Shown piece by piece: positions 1 to 8,381 of a stretch of 64,000 nt of DNA. Each line of letters starts with the position of its first letter. The first letter of the stretch is position 1. Both the position numbers and the translations under genes were made by a program. The stretch comes from JALZKA01 sp963734015 (lineage in GTDB: Bacteria; Actinomycetota; Thermoleophilia; Solirubrobacterales; 70-9), in contig CAVTFG010000003.1 of NCBI GenBank assembly GCA_963734015.1, forward strand, positions 62,001 to 126,000, given 5' to 3'. The notes below the pieces were generated by a model that had not been told where the DNA came from, made no database searches, and saw only the letters and a program-made list of their open reading frames with translations.

Positions 1-1
1 C

Positions 2-133
2 GACACGGCCGCGCCCGCCACGCGCGCGCTCTTGACCGAGTACGCCGAGCGATATCTCTCGGTAAAACCGCGTCAATTCGAGGAAGCGGCGGCTGAGTCG
101 CCGGACGAAGCGAGTACGGTGGTGTTCGAGTAA
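2..133 (+). CDS. C-terminal end of a gene upstream of rodA, probably penicillin-binding protein 2 (partial)
   Basis: Only the last 43 codons lie in the window; the frame is open from base 2 and ends ...STVVFE with a TAA that overlaps the rodA ATG (TAATG). The tail is rich in Glu, Ala and Asp and holds no motif that identifies a family. The guess of a class B PBP (PBP2/MrdA type) rests only on position: PBP2 genes very often sit directly before rodA and are translationally coupled to it. The transpeptidase motifs would lie outside the window. Confidence 0.5.
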   Translation, partial: DTAAPATRALLTEYAERYLSVKPRQFEEAAAESPDEASTVVFE

Positions 134-1353
134 TGGCGGTAGTAAGCGGACCAAGGCCGCGCGTACAGCCCCGGCCTCGGCCCTTCGCCGAGCCGCGCGA
201 GAGCCTGCTCGAGCGCGCGGGGGTGATGAGGCTGGACTTCCCCCTGCTTGCGGGGGCGATCGGCCTGATCGCATTTTCGATCTTCACGCTCGGCGAGGCG
301 ACGGCCGAGGATGTCCCCGGCGATCCGCACTACTACGTGATCCGGCAGGCGATCTATGCGGTCCTCGGGATCGCGCTGATGCTCGCGGTCGCGCGCGTCG
401 ACTACTCGCGCTTCCGCGAGCTTCGCGTCGGCCTTTACTCGGCCATGATCGTCTCGATCCTCCTCGTCTTCGTGTTCGCGGAGGCAACGCGCGGCTCGCA
501 CCGCTGGATCGAGCTCCCGTTCTTCACCTTCCAGCCATCCGAGCTGGGGAAGGTCCTCTTACTCTTGGTCCTGGCCGCGGTCGTGATCGACCGCATGCCG
601 GGCGCCTCCGACGCGAGGCGCACGGGCCGGGTCCTGCTGCTGGGAGCGATCCCGGCGGCGCTCGTATTCCTACAACCGGACCTCGGCACCTCGTTGGTGT
701 ACGGGGTCATCACCCTCGCGGTGCTCTACATCGCCGGCACGAAGTGGCAACACTTCGCGGTGCTCGGCGCTCTCGTGGCAGCCGCCGTGACGGTCGTACT
801 GGTGGTCGCTCCGGCGCTTGGCAAGCCGATCCTGCAGCCGTATCAGCAGGAGCGCTTGACCGCGTTCCTCAGTCCAAGCGAGGACCCGGCCGACTCCAGC
901 TACCAGATTCGACAGTCGCAAATCGCGATCGGCTCCGGCGGCAAAGCCGGACGCGGCGATGACGCGACCCAGACGCGCGACGGCTTCCTGCCCGAGCGCC
1001 ACACCGATTTCATCTTCGCGACGGTCGGTGAGCGCTATGGCTTCGCCGGCGCCGCGTTCGTACTGTCCCTTTTCGCCCTGCTCATCTGGCGGGCGCTGCG
1101 CATCATGACGCTCTCGAAGAACTTGTATGGAGCGATCATCGCCGGCTCGATTGCCGCGATGCTCATGTTCCACGTTTTCGTCAACGTCGGCATGAACATC
1201 GGGATTGCACCCATTACGGGAATCCCGCTGCCGTTGATGAGTTCCGGAGGTTCATCCGTGATCGTCACTTTCCTGGCGATCGGATTGCTCCAGAGCATCT
1301 ACGTCCAGTCGCAGCTCGCCTCCAGGAGTAGGGAAGACCCGCTCCTGAGGTGA
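133..1353 (+). CDS. rodA: RodA, SEDS-family peptidoglycan glycosyltransferase
   Basis: 406 aa polytopic inner-membrane protein that polymerises lipid II into glycan strands during cell elongation, normally with a partner class B PBP. The first 35 residues are a basic, proline-rich cytoplasmic tail; about ten hydrophobic segments follow. Family signatures visible are FQPSELGK near residue 133 and the C-terminal GIPLPLMSSGGSS near residue 364. Length is normal for RodA/FtsW. RodA is preferred over FtsW because the genes that follow are RNase E/G and ribosomal proteins, not the division cluster. The start overlaps the upstream stop, so the two genes are probably coupled. Confidence 0.9.
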   Translation: MAVVSGPRPRVQPRPRPFAEPRESLLERAGVMRLDFPLLAGAIGLIAFSIFTLGEATAEDVPGDPHYYVIRQAIYAVLGIALMLAVARVDYSRFRELRVGLYSAMIVSILLVFVFAEATRGSHRWIELPFFTFQPSELGKVLLLLVLAAVVIDRMPGASDARRTGRVLLLGAIPAALVFLQPDLGTSLVYGVITLAVLYIAGTKWQHFAVLGALVAAAVTVVLVVAPALGKPILQPYQQERLTAFLSPSEDPADSSYQIRQSQIAIGSGGKAGRGDDATQTRDGFLPERHTDFIFATVGERYGFAGAAFVLSLFALLIWRALRIMTLSKNLYGAIIAGSIAAMLMFHVFVNVGMNIGIAPITGIPLPLMSSGGSSVIVTFLAIGLLQSIYVQSQLASRSREDPLLR

Positions 1354-1359
1354 GCTGAT

Positions 1360-3186
1360 TTGAAAAAGAAGATTCTCGTAAGCGTCGACGCCGGCGAGAC
1401 CCGCGTCGCGGTGTTCGAACGTAAGGGCAACGCCAACCCAAAGGTTGGCGAGCTCTACGTCGAGCGCCGCGGATCGCGGTCGATCGTCGGCAACATCTAC
1501 AAGGGGGTCGTCGACAACGTCCTGCCCGGCATGGAAGCCGCGTTCGTCGACATCGGCCTCGAACGAAACGGCTTCCTGCACGTGGACGAGATCGTCCTGC
1601 CGGGCGGGGAGAAGGTGCCGCGCCGCGGTCACGGCAAGGGCCGCTCGATCGCCGAGCTGATCAAGCCCAAGCAGGAGGTGCTCGTCCAGGTGGTCAAGGA
1701 CCCCCTGAAGACGAAGGGCGCCCGCCTGTCAATGCAGATCTCGATCGCCGGGCGGTACCTCGTCTACATGCCGCAGGGTGCGGGCGTCGGCGCCAGCCGG
1801 CGGCTGCCCGATGCGGAGCGCGACCGTCAGCGCAAGCTGCTGCAGAAGCTGCACAAGGGCGACGGCGGCGTCATCGTGCGCACCGCCGCGCAGGGCGCGG
1901 GCAAGGAGGACTTCGAGCGCGACCTCGATTACCTCCACAAGCTGAACGAGGTCGTCCAGCGCCGCGCCGGCGAGGTGGGGGCGCCGGACCTGGTCTTCCA
2001 GGAGGCCGACCTCTCGATCCGCGTGTTGCGGGACGTGCTCTCGAAGGAGTTCGAGGGCGCGATCATCGACGACCCCAAGCAGCACCAGCGGGTGTCGAGC
2101 TTCTTCCAGCGCACCGCGCCGGAGCTGGTCGACAAGGTCGAGCTGTATGAGGGCAAGGAGCCCCTGTTCGAGCGCGAGGGCGCCGATGAGGCGATTCGCT
2201 CGACGCTCTCGCGGCGGGTGGACCTTCCCTCCGGCGGCTACCTGATGATCGACTACGCCGAGGCGCTGACCGTGATCGACATCAACACGGGCAGCTTCAC
2301 CGGCCGCGGCAAGGGCAGGCTCGAGGACACGATTACCAAGGTGAACATCGAGGCCGCGGAGGAGGTGGTGCGGCAGCTCCGCCTGCGCGACATCGGCGGG
2401 ATCATCGTCATCGACTTCATCGACATGGCCCGCTCGCGCAACCGCGACCAGGTGCTGAAGACGATGCGCCAGGCGCTCGACGAGGACAAGACGAAGACCT
2501 ACGTCGTCGAGATCTCGCCCCTGGGCCTGGTCGAGATGACGCGGCAGAACGTCACCGACGGCGTGCGCGAGATCCTCACCAAGCCGTGCCCGACGTGTGA
2601 GGGCGAGGGCGTGATCCTCTCCGAGGAGACGGTCGCGATCGACGTGCTGCGCAAGCTGCGCGAGCTGGTCGCCGACCGGACCGACCCGGAGGCGTTCCTG
2701 ATCCGGGTGAACCCGAAGGTGGCGGCGAAGCTGCTCGAGGACGGGAGCGGCCTGCACGAGCTCGAGGAGGAGGCCGGCAAGCATTTCCACTTCGAGGGCG
2801 GCGAGGCGCTCGCCGTCTCGACCTTCGAAGTGACCGACGAGGGCTCGCGCGACGAGATCGAGCAGCGGGCGCTGCCGTTCGCCGTGGGCGAGGAGGTGCT
2901 GGTCGCGATCGAGGAGCCCCACATGTACAACGTGGACGACGCGATCGCCCGCGTTGACTCCTACATCGTGTCCGTCGCGGGCGGCGGCCCGTACGTCGGC
3001 CAGCGCCGCCTGGTGCGGATCGACGAGGTCGCCCGTTCGCTCGCCAGCGCCTCCCTCGTGGACAACGGCGACGGCGGCGAGCCCGAGGCTGACGGCGAGG
3101 ACCAGCAGCTAGAATCGTCCGGCTCCGGGCGACGTCGCCGAGGCCGTCGAGGCGGCCGTGGGCGTTCGCGCGCGAGCAACGAGTAA
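1360..3186 (+). CDS. rng: Ribonuclease E/G family endoribonuclease
   Basis: 608 aa, TTG start (MKKKILVSVDAGETRVAVFE) six bases after the rodA stop. It cleaves single-stranded AU-rich RNA in mRNA turnover and rRNA/tRNA processing. An S1 domain spans about residues 38-125. The two metal-binding aspartates of the DNase I-like catalytic core fall in VIDINTG (about D307) and VIDFIDM (about D351). The Zn-link CPTCEGEG (about C410 and C413) mediates dimerisation in this family. After residue 500 there is a small additional beta domain and an Arg/Gly-rich tail (RRRRGRRGGRGR) that probably binds RNA. It lacks the long E. coli RNase E scaffold, so rng fits better than rne. Confidence 0.92.
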   Translation: MKKKILVSVDAGETRVAVFERKGNANPKVGELYVERRGSRSIVGNIYKGVVDNVLPGMEAAFVDIGLERNGFLHVDEIVLPGGEKVPRRGHGKGRSIAELIKPKQEVLVQVVKDPLKTKGARLSMQISIAGRYLVYMPQGAGVGASRRLPDAERDRQRKLLQKLHKGDGGVIVRTAAQGAGKEDFERDLDYLHKLNEVVQRRAGEVGAPDLVFQEADLSIRVLRDVLSKEFEGAIIDDPKQHQRVSSFFQRTAPELVDKVELYEGKEPLFEREGADEAIRSTLSRRVDLPSGGYLMIDYAEALTVIDINTGSFTGRGKGRLEDTITKVNIEAAEEVVRQLRLRDIGGIIVIDFIDMARSRNRDQVLKTMRQALDEDKTKTYVVEISPLGLVEMTRQNVTDGVREILTKPCPTCEGEGVILSEETVAIDVLRKLRELVADRTDPEAFLIRVNPKVAAKLLEDGSGLHELEEEAGKHFHFEGGEALAVSTFEVTDEGSRDEIEQRALPFAVGEEVLVAIEEPHMYNVDDAIARVDSYIVSVAGGGPYVGQRRLVRIDEVARSLASASLVDNGDGGEPEADGEDQQLESSGSGRRRRGRRGGRGRSRASNE

Positions 3187-3204
3187 GCAAACGAACCACG
3201 ACCG

Positions 3205-3723
3205 ATGACCGATACCTACGCGATAGTCGAAACCGGCGGCAAGCAGTACCGGGCCGAGAAGGGCACGGTGCTGCTGGTCGATCGCCTGACCGCGGGCGAG
3301 GGTGACAAGGTCACTCTGCGTCCGGTCATGTTCCGCGGCGACGGGAACGTCGTCGCGGCCGGCAACGACCTCGAGAAGGTCAAGGTCGAGGCGGTCGTCT
3401 CCGAGCATCTGCGCGGCGAGAAGATCCGCGTCTTCAAGTACAAGGCGAAGAAGGGCTACCGCAAGCGTCAGGGGCATCGTTCCGAGCTGACCAGGCTCGA
3501 GGTGACCGACGTGAAGATGCTCACGCGAAAGCCGGCTGCCGCGAAGAAGACGGAGCCGGCCGCCAAGGCGGAGACGGCGGAGAAGAAGCCGGTGGAGAAA
3601 AAGCCCGCGGCGAAGACGACCGCCGCGAAGAAGCCGGCCGCGAAGAAGCCTGCGGCCAAGAAGCCTGCAGCGAAGAAGCCAGCCGCCAGGAAGCCGGCGG
3701 CCAAGAAGGAGGACGACGCCTGA
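3205..3723 (+). CDS. rplU: 50S ribosomal protein L21 with a long Lys/Ala/Pro-rich C-terminal tail
   Basis: The first ~105 residues (YAIVETGGKQYRAEKG..., KKGYRKRQGHRSELTRLEVTDV) are a complete L21, which binds 23S rRNA near L20. Residues ~110-172 are an extension built of repeats of AAKKPAAKKP with some TAE/VEK units. Such histone H1-like tails occur on several actinobacterial ribosomal and nucleoid proteins and probably contact RNA. Canonical L21 is about 103 aa, so over a third of this protein is tail. The stop overlaps the rpmA start (TGATGG), the usual rplU-rpmA coupling. The tail is low-complexity, so its exact repeat number could be affected by assembly. Confidence 0.95.
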   Translation: MTDTYAIVETGGKQYRAEKGTVLLVDRLTAGEGDKVTLRPVMFRGDGNVVAAGNDLEKVKVEAVVSEHLRGEKIRVFKYKAKKGYRKRQGHRSELTRLEVTDVKMLTRKPAAAKKTEPAAKAETAEKKPVEKKPAAKTTAAKKPAAKKPAAKKPAAKKPAARKPAAKKEDDA

Positions 3724-3977
3724 TGGCTCACAAGAAGGGACTCGGCTCGAGCCGCAACGGACGCGACTCCAACCCGAAGATGCTCGGCGTCAAGATCTTC
3801 GCCGGCCAGCAGGTGTCAGGCGGCGAGATCATCGTGCGCCAACGCGGGACGCGGTTCTACCCCGGCGCCGGCGCCGGCATCGGCCGCGACCACACCATCT
3901 TCGCGACCCGCGCGGGCAAGGTCGAGTTCAAACCCGCCCGCAAGGGCCGCGTCGTCTCGGTCGCCGAAGAGGAATAG
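3723..3977 (+). CDS. rpmA: 50S ribosomal protein L27
   Basis: 84 aa, full length. The N-terminus MAHKKGLGSSRNGRDSNPK is the classic L27 start that reaches the peptidyl transferase centre, followed by LGVKIFAGQQVSGGEIIVRQRGT. No firmicute-type cleavable N-terminal extension is present. The start overlaps the rplU stop by one base. In most bacteria obg follows directly; here a sigma/anti-sigma pair is inserted between them. Confidence 0.97.
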   Translation: MAHKKGLGSSRNGRDSNPKMLGVKIFAGQQVSGGEIIVRQRGTRFYPGAGAGIGRDHTIFATRAGKVEFKPARKGRVVSVAEEE

Positions 3978-4008
3978 CGCGCCGGTCCGGCAGGGGTAGC
4001 CTGCGCTC

Positions 4009-4674
4009 GTGGCTGTGGATCGCGGGGGAGGGCACGCGTCGGATGAGGAGCTCGTGGAGGCTCTGCGTCGCGGTGACCAGGACGCGTATGCGGGGCTGGT
4101 CGAGGAGCTCACGCCGGCCCTGACTCGCCTGGCGATGGCGCACGTGCCCAGCCGCGCCGTGGCCGAGGAGGTCGTGCAGGACACCTGGGTCGGCGTGATC
4201 AACGGCATCGACCGGTTCCAGGGCCGCTCCGCGCTCCGCACCTGGATCTTCCAGATCCTGCTGAACATCGCGCGCACCCGCGGCAAGCGCGAGAAGCGCA
4301 CGCTCCCGTTCGCGTCGCTTCGTCGCAGGGCGGAGGAGGGCCGCGACGAGCCGGCGGTGGATGCCGACCGCTTCCAGGGCCGCCGCGGCGAGAATCCGGG
4401 AAGCTGGTCGAGGCCGCCCGTGGAGTGGCAGTCACCGGACGTCCGGCTCGCCGAGGACGAAACGCGGCGGGTGATGCTCGAGGCGATCGCGGGACTGCCG
4501 CCTCGGCAGCGGGAGGTAATCACCCTCCGCGACGTGCTCGGGTACTCGTCCGCGGAGGTCCGTAACGCGCTCGAGCTCACCGAGACGAATCAACGAGTGC
4601 TCCTCCACCGGGCGCGGTCGAAGGTTCGCGCGGCGCTGGAAGAGCTCTTCGACGAAGAGGATTCCGTTCGATGA
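4009..4674 (+). CDS. ECF-type RNA polymerase sigma factor
   Basis: 221 aa with GTG start. Sigma-70 region 2 spans about residues 18-95 (DAYAGLVEELTPALTRLA, VVQDTWVGVINGID, ALRTWIFQILLNIARTRGKR) and region 4 about residues 150-215 (IAGLPPRQREVITLRDVLG, then the HTH YSSAEVRNALELTETNQRVL). The linker of about 45 residues between them is rich in charged residues and Pro. The next gene is a zinc-finger anti-sigma factor overlapping by 4 bases, the usual arrangement for an ECF sigma and its antagonist. The target regulon and inducing signal cannot be read from the sequence. The subgroup is not assigned. Confidence 0.88.
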   Translation: MAVDRGGGHASDEELVEALRRGDQDAYAGLVEELTPALTRLAMAHVPSRAVAEEVVQDTWVGVINGIDRFQGRSALRTWIFQILLNIARTRGKREKRTLPFASLRRRAEEGRDEPAVDADRFQGRRGENPGSWSRPPVEWQSPDVRLAEDETRRVMLEAIAGLPPRQREVITLRDVLGYSSAEVRNALELTETNQRVLLHRARSKVRAALEELFDEEDSVR

Positions 4675-4940
4675 CCCCAGTTGCCACAGATCCACTTGGC
4701 GCGATGAGCTGCCGGCAGTTCGTCGAGATCGTCACCGACTACCTCGAGCAGCAGCTGGACGACGCCAGGCGCCTCTGGACCGACGAGCACCTGGCCGGAT
4801 GCGACGCGTGCCGCAACTACCTCGAGCAGATGCGGACGACGATCCGCGCGCTCAGGGACCTGGGTGACGAGAGCCTGGACGTGGCGGAGCGCGAGCGGAT
4901 CCTCGCCGTGATGCGTGCGGCTCGCCCTTCGTCGCACTGA
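4671..4940 (+). CDS. Zinc-finger anti-sigma factor (ZAS/mycothiol-type fold)
   Basis: 89 aa soluble protein. The H-x3-C-x2-C zinc/redox motif is in DEHLAGCDACRNYLEQ, at about residues 40-50, embedded in a helical DUF/zf-HC2-like domain (MSCRQFVEIVTDYLEQQL). It would sequester the sigma factor encoded immediately upstream, with which it overlaps ATGA. No transmembrane helix follows the domain, so this is the short cytosolic kind, as in RsrA-type thiol-responsive anti-sigmas. A redox role is inferred only from the motif. The ATG at 4671 is chosen for the overlap; an internal ATG (MSCRQF) is a possible alternative start. Confidence 0.85.
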   Translation: MTPVATDPLGAMSCRQFVEIVTDYLEQQLDDARRLWTDEHLAGCDACRNYLEQMRTTIRALRDLGDESLDVAERERILAVMRAARPSSH

Positions 4941-4970
4941 CGTCGCCCGCCGTCCTGCGACACTCGCGCC

Positions 4971-6245
4971 GTGTTTCACGACAGGGCCAGGATCTGGGTC
5001 GAGGGCGGACGCGGAGGCAATGGCGTGGTCAGCTTCCGGCGGGAGGCGCACGTGCCTCGCGGCGGGCCCGACGGCGGTGACGGCGGCCGCGGTGGCGACG
5101 TCGTGCTCGTCTGCGACGCGTCTCGCCGCGACCTCGCCGAGCTTCGAATCGGGCGCCACTTTCGCGCCCGGCGAGGCGAGCATGGCCGCGGGAAGCAGCA
5201 GCACGGGGCGCGGGGCGAAGACCTCGAGGTGCTGGTGCCGCCGGGCACGTCGGTCGAGGGAGCCGACGGCTCGTCGTACGACCTCACCGAGCCCGGGCAG
5301 CGGGCGGTGGTCGCGGCCGGGGGCGAGGGCGGCCACGGCAACAAGCGCTTCACGACGTCCACACGGCAGGCGCCGCGCTTCGCCGAGCAGGGGCTTCCCG
5401 GCGACGAGGGCTGGATCGAACTGCGACTGCGGCTACTCGCCGACGCCGGATTGGTGGGGCTGCCCAACGCCGGGAAGTCCTCGCTGCTGGCGGCGCTCAC
5501 CCGGGCCCGGCCCAAGGTCGCCGGGTATCCGTTCACGACCATCGAACCGGTGCTCGGCACCATCGACGACGGCGAGCGCCAGCTCGTGCTGGCCGATATC
5601 CCCGGGCTGATCGAAGGGGCGGCCGACGGGGCCGGTTTGGGCCACGAGTTCCTCGCCCACGTCGAGCGCTGCCGCGCGCTGGTCCATCTGGTGGCGGTCG
5701 ATCCGCTCACCGAGGCGGACCCCGTGGAGGCGTACGAGACCGTTCGCCAGGAGTTGGCCGCGCACGGGGGCGGCCTGACCGAGCTTCCGGAGCTGGTCGT
5801 GCTCTCGAAGGCGGATCTGGTGCCGGACGAGCGGGCGTCGGAGCTCAAGGAGGCGCTCGGGAAGCGGCTCGGACGGTCCGTGCCGGCGATCTCCTCGGCA
5901 ACCGGAGCCGGGTTGGAGGATCTGACCCGGTCGGTGTTCCGGATCGTGGGCCCGGAACCCCCGGCGCTTCGCGACGACGCCGGCTTCGAAGTGGAGCACG
6001 CGACCTACCGGCCCGAGGGGGAGCAGGGATTCGACGTCGTTCGCGAGGACGACGCTTTCAGGGTGCAGGGACGCGGCATCGAGATGCTCGTGGCCCGCCA
6101 TGACCTCTCCAACCTGGAGGCGCTCGCGTACCTGGAGTCGAGGTTGCGCGAGATCGGCGTGGTCGCCGCGCTCGAGCGCGCCGGGTTCGAGCCGGGCGAC
6201 GAGGTGCGGATCGGCGACGAGGAGTTCGAGCTGGATCCCGGCTAA
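4971..6245 (+). CDS. obg: Obg/CgtA ribosome-assembly GTPase
   Basis: 424 aa, GTG start. Three domains are visible. The glycine-rich Obg fold (residues 1-157) includes GGRGGNGVVSFRREAHVPRG and GGDGGRGGDV. The G domain has G1 GLPNAGKSS at about 163, G3 DIPGLIEG, and NKxD replaced by SKAD. The C-terminal OCT domain begins near 345 and ends ...FEPGDEVRIGDEEFELDP. Obg binds the 50S subunit and couples (p)ppGpp and GTP levels to ribosome maturation and growth. It belongs with rplU and rpmA upstream. SKAD in place of NKxD is common in Obg. Confidence 0.96.
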   Translation: MFHDRARIWVEGGRGGNGVVSFRREAHVPRGGPDGGDGGRGGDVVLVCDASRRDLAELRIGRHFRARRGEHGRGKQQHGARGEDLEVLVPPGTSVEGADGSSYDLTEPGQRAVVAAGGEGGHGNKRFTTSTRQAPRFAEQGLPGDEGWIELRLRLLADAGLVGLPNAGKSSLLAALTRARPKVAGYPFTTIEPVLGTIDDGERQLVLADIPGLIEGAADGAGLGHEFLAHVERCRALVHLVAVDPLTEADPVEAYETVRQELAAHGGGLTELPELVVLSKADLVPDERASELKEALGKRLGRSVPAISSATGAGLEDLTRSVFRIVGPEPPALRDDAGFEVEHATYRPEGEQGFDVVREDDAFRVQGRGIEMLVARHDLSNLEALAYLESRLREIGVVAALERAGFEPGDEVRIGDEEFELDPG

Positions 6246-6279
6246 AGCTGGTGTGGGAGCGTTCCTACACTGATCGGCC

Positions 6280-7369
6280 ATGACCGTCGTCGCAAAACTG
6301 GGTTCTTCGATCGTCGCCGACGCCGACGGCGACGTGCGCGGCGACGTGCTCGATCGCGTTTGCGAGCAGGTGGCGGCTTTGCATGCGCAGGGCGAGGACG
6401 TGGTCATGGTCACCTCCGGCGCGATCGCGCTCGGGATGCGGCTGATGGGGTTCGCGGCCCGGCCGCGGGCCGTCGATGAGCTGCAGGCGGCGTCGGCGGT
6501 CGGCCAGGGGTCGCTGTTCCGCGCCTACGAGCAGCGGTTGGCCGGGAGGGACGTGCACGCGGCGCAGGTGCTCCTGAACTCGTCCGACGTCTCGACCCGG
6601 GTGAACTACCTGAACGCGCGGGCGACGCTCCGGCGGTTGCTGATGTGGCGGGCGGTGCCGGTGATCAACGAGAACGACACGACGGCGACCGACGAGATCA
6701 CCTTCGGCGACAACGACTTCCTGGCGGCGCAGGTCGCGCTGCTCCTTGGATGCCCGAGCGCTCGTGCTCCTGACCGACACGGCCGGCCTTCACACCGCCG
6801 ATCCCCGTCGCGACCCCGACGCGCGGCTGATCGAGCGGGTCGAGGATTTCTCCGAGCTCGCCGCGTACGAGATCGGCGACCGGGCGTCGCTCTACGGCTC
6901 CGGAGGCATGCGCAGCAAGGTGGCCGCAGCCGAGATGGCGACCTCGGCCGGCATCGACGTGGTGGTCTGCGACGGCCGGTCGGACGGCACGCTGCTCGCG
7001 GCGGCCGAGGGCGAGGCCGTCGGCACGAGGTTCCCGGCCCACCCCGGGAGGGTGCCCAGCTTCAAGATCTGGCTTCGCTACGCAAAGCCGAGCCGTGGGA
7101 CGGTGGCGGTCGACGCGGGCGCCGCCCGGGTGCTCCGCGAGCAGGGATCGAGCCTCCTGCCGGTCGGGATCACGTCGGTCGACGGCGACTTCGAGGCCGG
7201 GGACGCCGTGGACGTCGTCTGCGATTCAGAGCCGGTGGGGAAGGGGATCGTGAACTACTCCGCCGGCGAGCTGGCGCGGATCCGGGGCATGAAGTCGGCC
7301 GAGGTGCTGGACCTGATGCCGCACGCCTCCGAGGAGGCTGTGCACCGGGACTTCTTCGTGCTCGCATGA
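6280..7369 (+). CDS. proB: Glutamate 5-kinase (first step of proline synthesis), frameshifted near 6745
   Basis: Phosphorylates glutamate to gamma-glutamyl phosphate for ProA. The N-terminal amino-acid kinase part reads cleanly from 6280 (VVAKLGSSIVADADGDV, MVTSGAIALGM, VPVINENDTTATDEITFGDN) up to QVALLL near 6744. The frame then changes, and the sequence continues from 6746 as DARALVLLTDTAGLHTADPR, followed by GSGGMRSKVAAAEMA and a C-terminal PUA domain (GTVAVDAGAARVL...). The total length, about 363 codons, is normal once one base is ignored. Both halves are well preserved, so a one-base error in the assembly is more likely than a pseudogene. It overlaps the deaminase gene by ATGA. Confidence 0.9.
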
Positions 7370-7804
7370 CCACGACGGACGAGCATCATCTGCGCAGGGC
7401 GATCGAGCTGGCGGCAGCTGCCCGCGCCGCAGGCGACATGCCGTTCGGATCCTTGCTGGTCGGGGCGGACGGTGACGTGCTTCGCGAGGAGCGGAACACG
7501 GTCGTCACCGGCAGGGATATCACGGCGCATCCCGAGCTGAAGCTCGCGCGCTTGGGCGGCGAGCGAGCTGGAGCTCGACGCGGCGCGCGAGACGACGATG
7601 TACACGAGCTGCGAGCCGTGCCCGATGTGCGCCGGCGCGATTTCGCGATCGGGCCTGGGTCGCGTCGTGTTCGCTCTGTCGGGCAAGGAACTGGGCGAGT
7701 TGAGGCCGCCCGGTTCCGCGAGCCCCGATGAGGCGGAGGTCGTGTACGAGGGGCCGGCGCTGTTCGACGAGGCCCGCGTGCCGATCGACGGCTACTACGG
7801 CTGA
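7366..7804 (+). CDS. Cytidine/deoxycytidylate-type deaminase (nucleoside deaminase), frameshifted near 7553
   Basis: Zinc-dependent deaminase fold. The first half reads LRRAIELAAAARAAGDMPFGSLLVG...ITAHPELKLAR, carrying the zinc-ligand His and catalytic Glu in an HPE variant of the usual H-A-E. Then one base disrupts the frame, and the sequence resumes in another frame with WAASELELDAARETTMYTSCEPCPMC, giving the PCxxC zinc site. The C-terminal part (SGKELGELRPPGS) resembles guanine deaminase or TadA-like nucleoside deaminases; the substrate is not assignable. Both halves are intact. It starts on the ATGA that ends proB. Confidence 0.8.
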
Positions 7805-7818
7805 GCGCGTCCTCGGGC

Positions 7819-8253
7819 TCAGGCGAGCTCCCGCTCGAGGTTGTCGAACACCTTGCCCCACCCGTCCTCATGGTCGCGGACGGCTTCCTCGTTCCACAGA
7901 TTGCTGTGGGTGAATCGGACCTTGGTCAGGCCCTCGTGCTCCTCGAAGTCGATCACGATCAACTGCTCGCGGCTGGGGTCGCTGTCCCAGATCCAGGTGA
8001 ACGCGAGCCGGGTTGGCGGGTCGATCTCGGTGTAGACGCCGCCGCCGCCGTACTCGGCGTCCTTGTGTGGGTCCCGCATGACCACGCGGACCTCGCCGCC
8101 GATCCGCAGGTCGACCGTCGCCACCGGGGTCTCCCAGTCGTTACCCGCATGCCACCACCGCCGCATGACCTCCTCGCTGGTCCAGGCGTCGAAGACGGCC
8201 TGGGCGGGCGCCTCGTAGGTGCGCACCATGCGCAGGGTGGTGTTGTCGGTCAC
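7819..8253 (-). CDS. SRPBCC / AHSA1-like START-fold protein
   Basis: 144 aa. The pattern RTYEAPAQAVFDAWTSEEVMRRWW at the N-terminus, the central beta strands (LRIGGEVRVVMRDP, LAFTWIWDSD) and the C-terminal helix (HEDGWGKVFDNLERELA) are typical of the AHSA1 (activator of Hsp90 ATPase 1-like) subfamily of small hydrophobic-pocket proteins. The ligand is unknown. The GTG start at 8253 is chosen because it overlaps the stop of the preceding small gene (GTGA) and gives the normal family length. It is the last gene of a four-gene minus-strand operon led by an ArsR regulator, a frequent partner of AHSA1 genes. Confidence 0.85.
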   Translation of the reverse strand: MTDNTTLRMVRTYEAPAQAVFDAWTSEEVMRRWWHAGNDWETPVATVDLRIGGEVRVVMRDPHKDAEYGGGGVYTEIDPPTRLAFTWIWDSDPSREQLIVIDFEEHEGLTKVRFTHSNLWNEEAVRDHEDGWGKVFDNLERELA

Positions 8254-8381
8254 GTGGGGGGCTCCCGTCGGCGTCGCAGGCGCAAGGCTATCCAGGCGCG
8301 CGCGAAGAGCAGCCCGGCGCTCGCGCCGACCGCCGACGGCGCCAGCTCCTCGAGCGGCAGGCCGCCGACGTGGGCGATCAT
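8250..8381 (-). CDS. Small 43-aa putative membrane protein
   Basis: Encodes MIAHVGGLPLEELAPSAVGA followed by a short hydrophobic helix (SAGLLFARAWIAL) and a strongly basic tail (RLRRRREPP). The start overlaps the end of the DUF899 gene and the stop overlaps the start of the SRPBCC gene, both by 4 bases, so it sits as a coupled gene inside the operon. The positive-inside tail suggests a single-pass membrane protein with a cytoplasmic C-terminus. No function is recognised. Its overlaps on both sides and protein-like composition are the main reasons to believe it is real. Confidence 0.6.
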   Translation of the reverse strand: MIAHVGGLPLEELAPSAVGASAGLLFARAWIALRLRRRREPPT

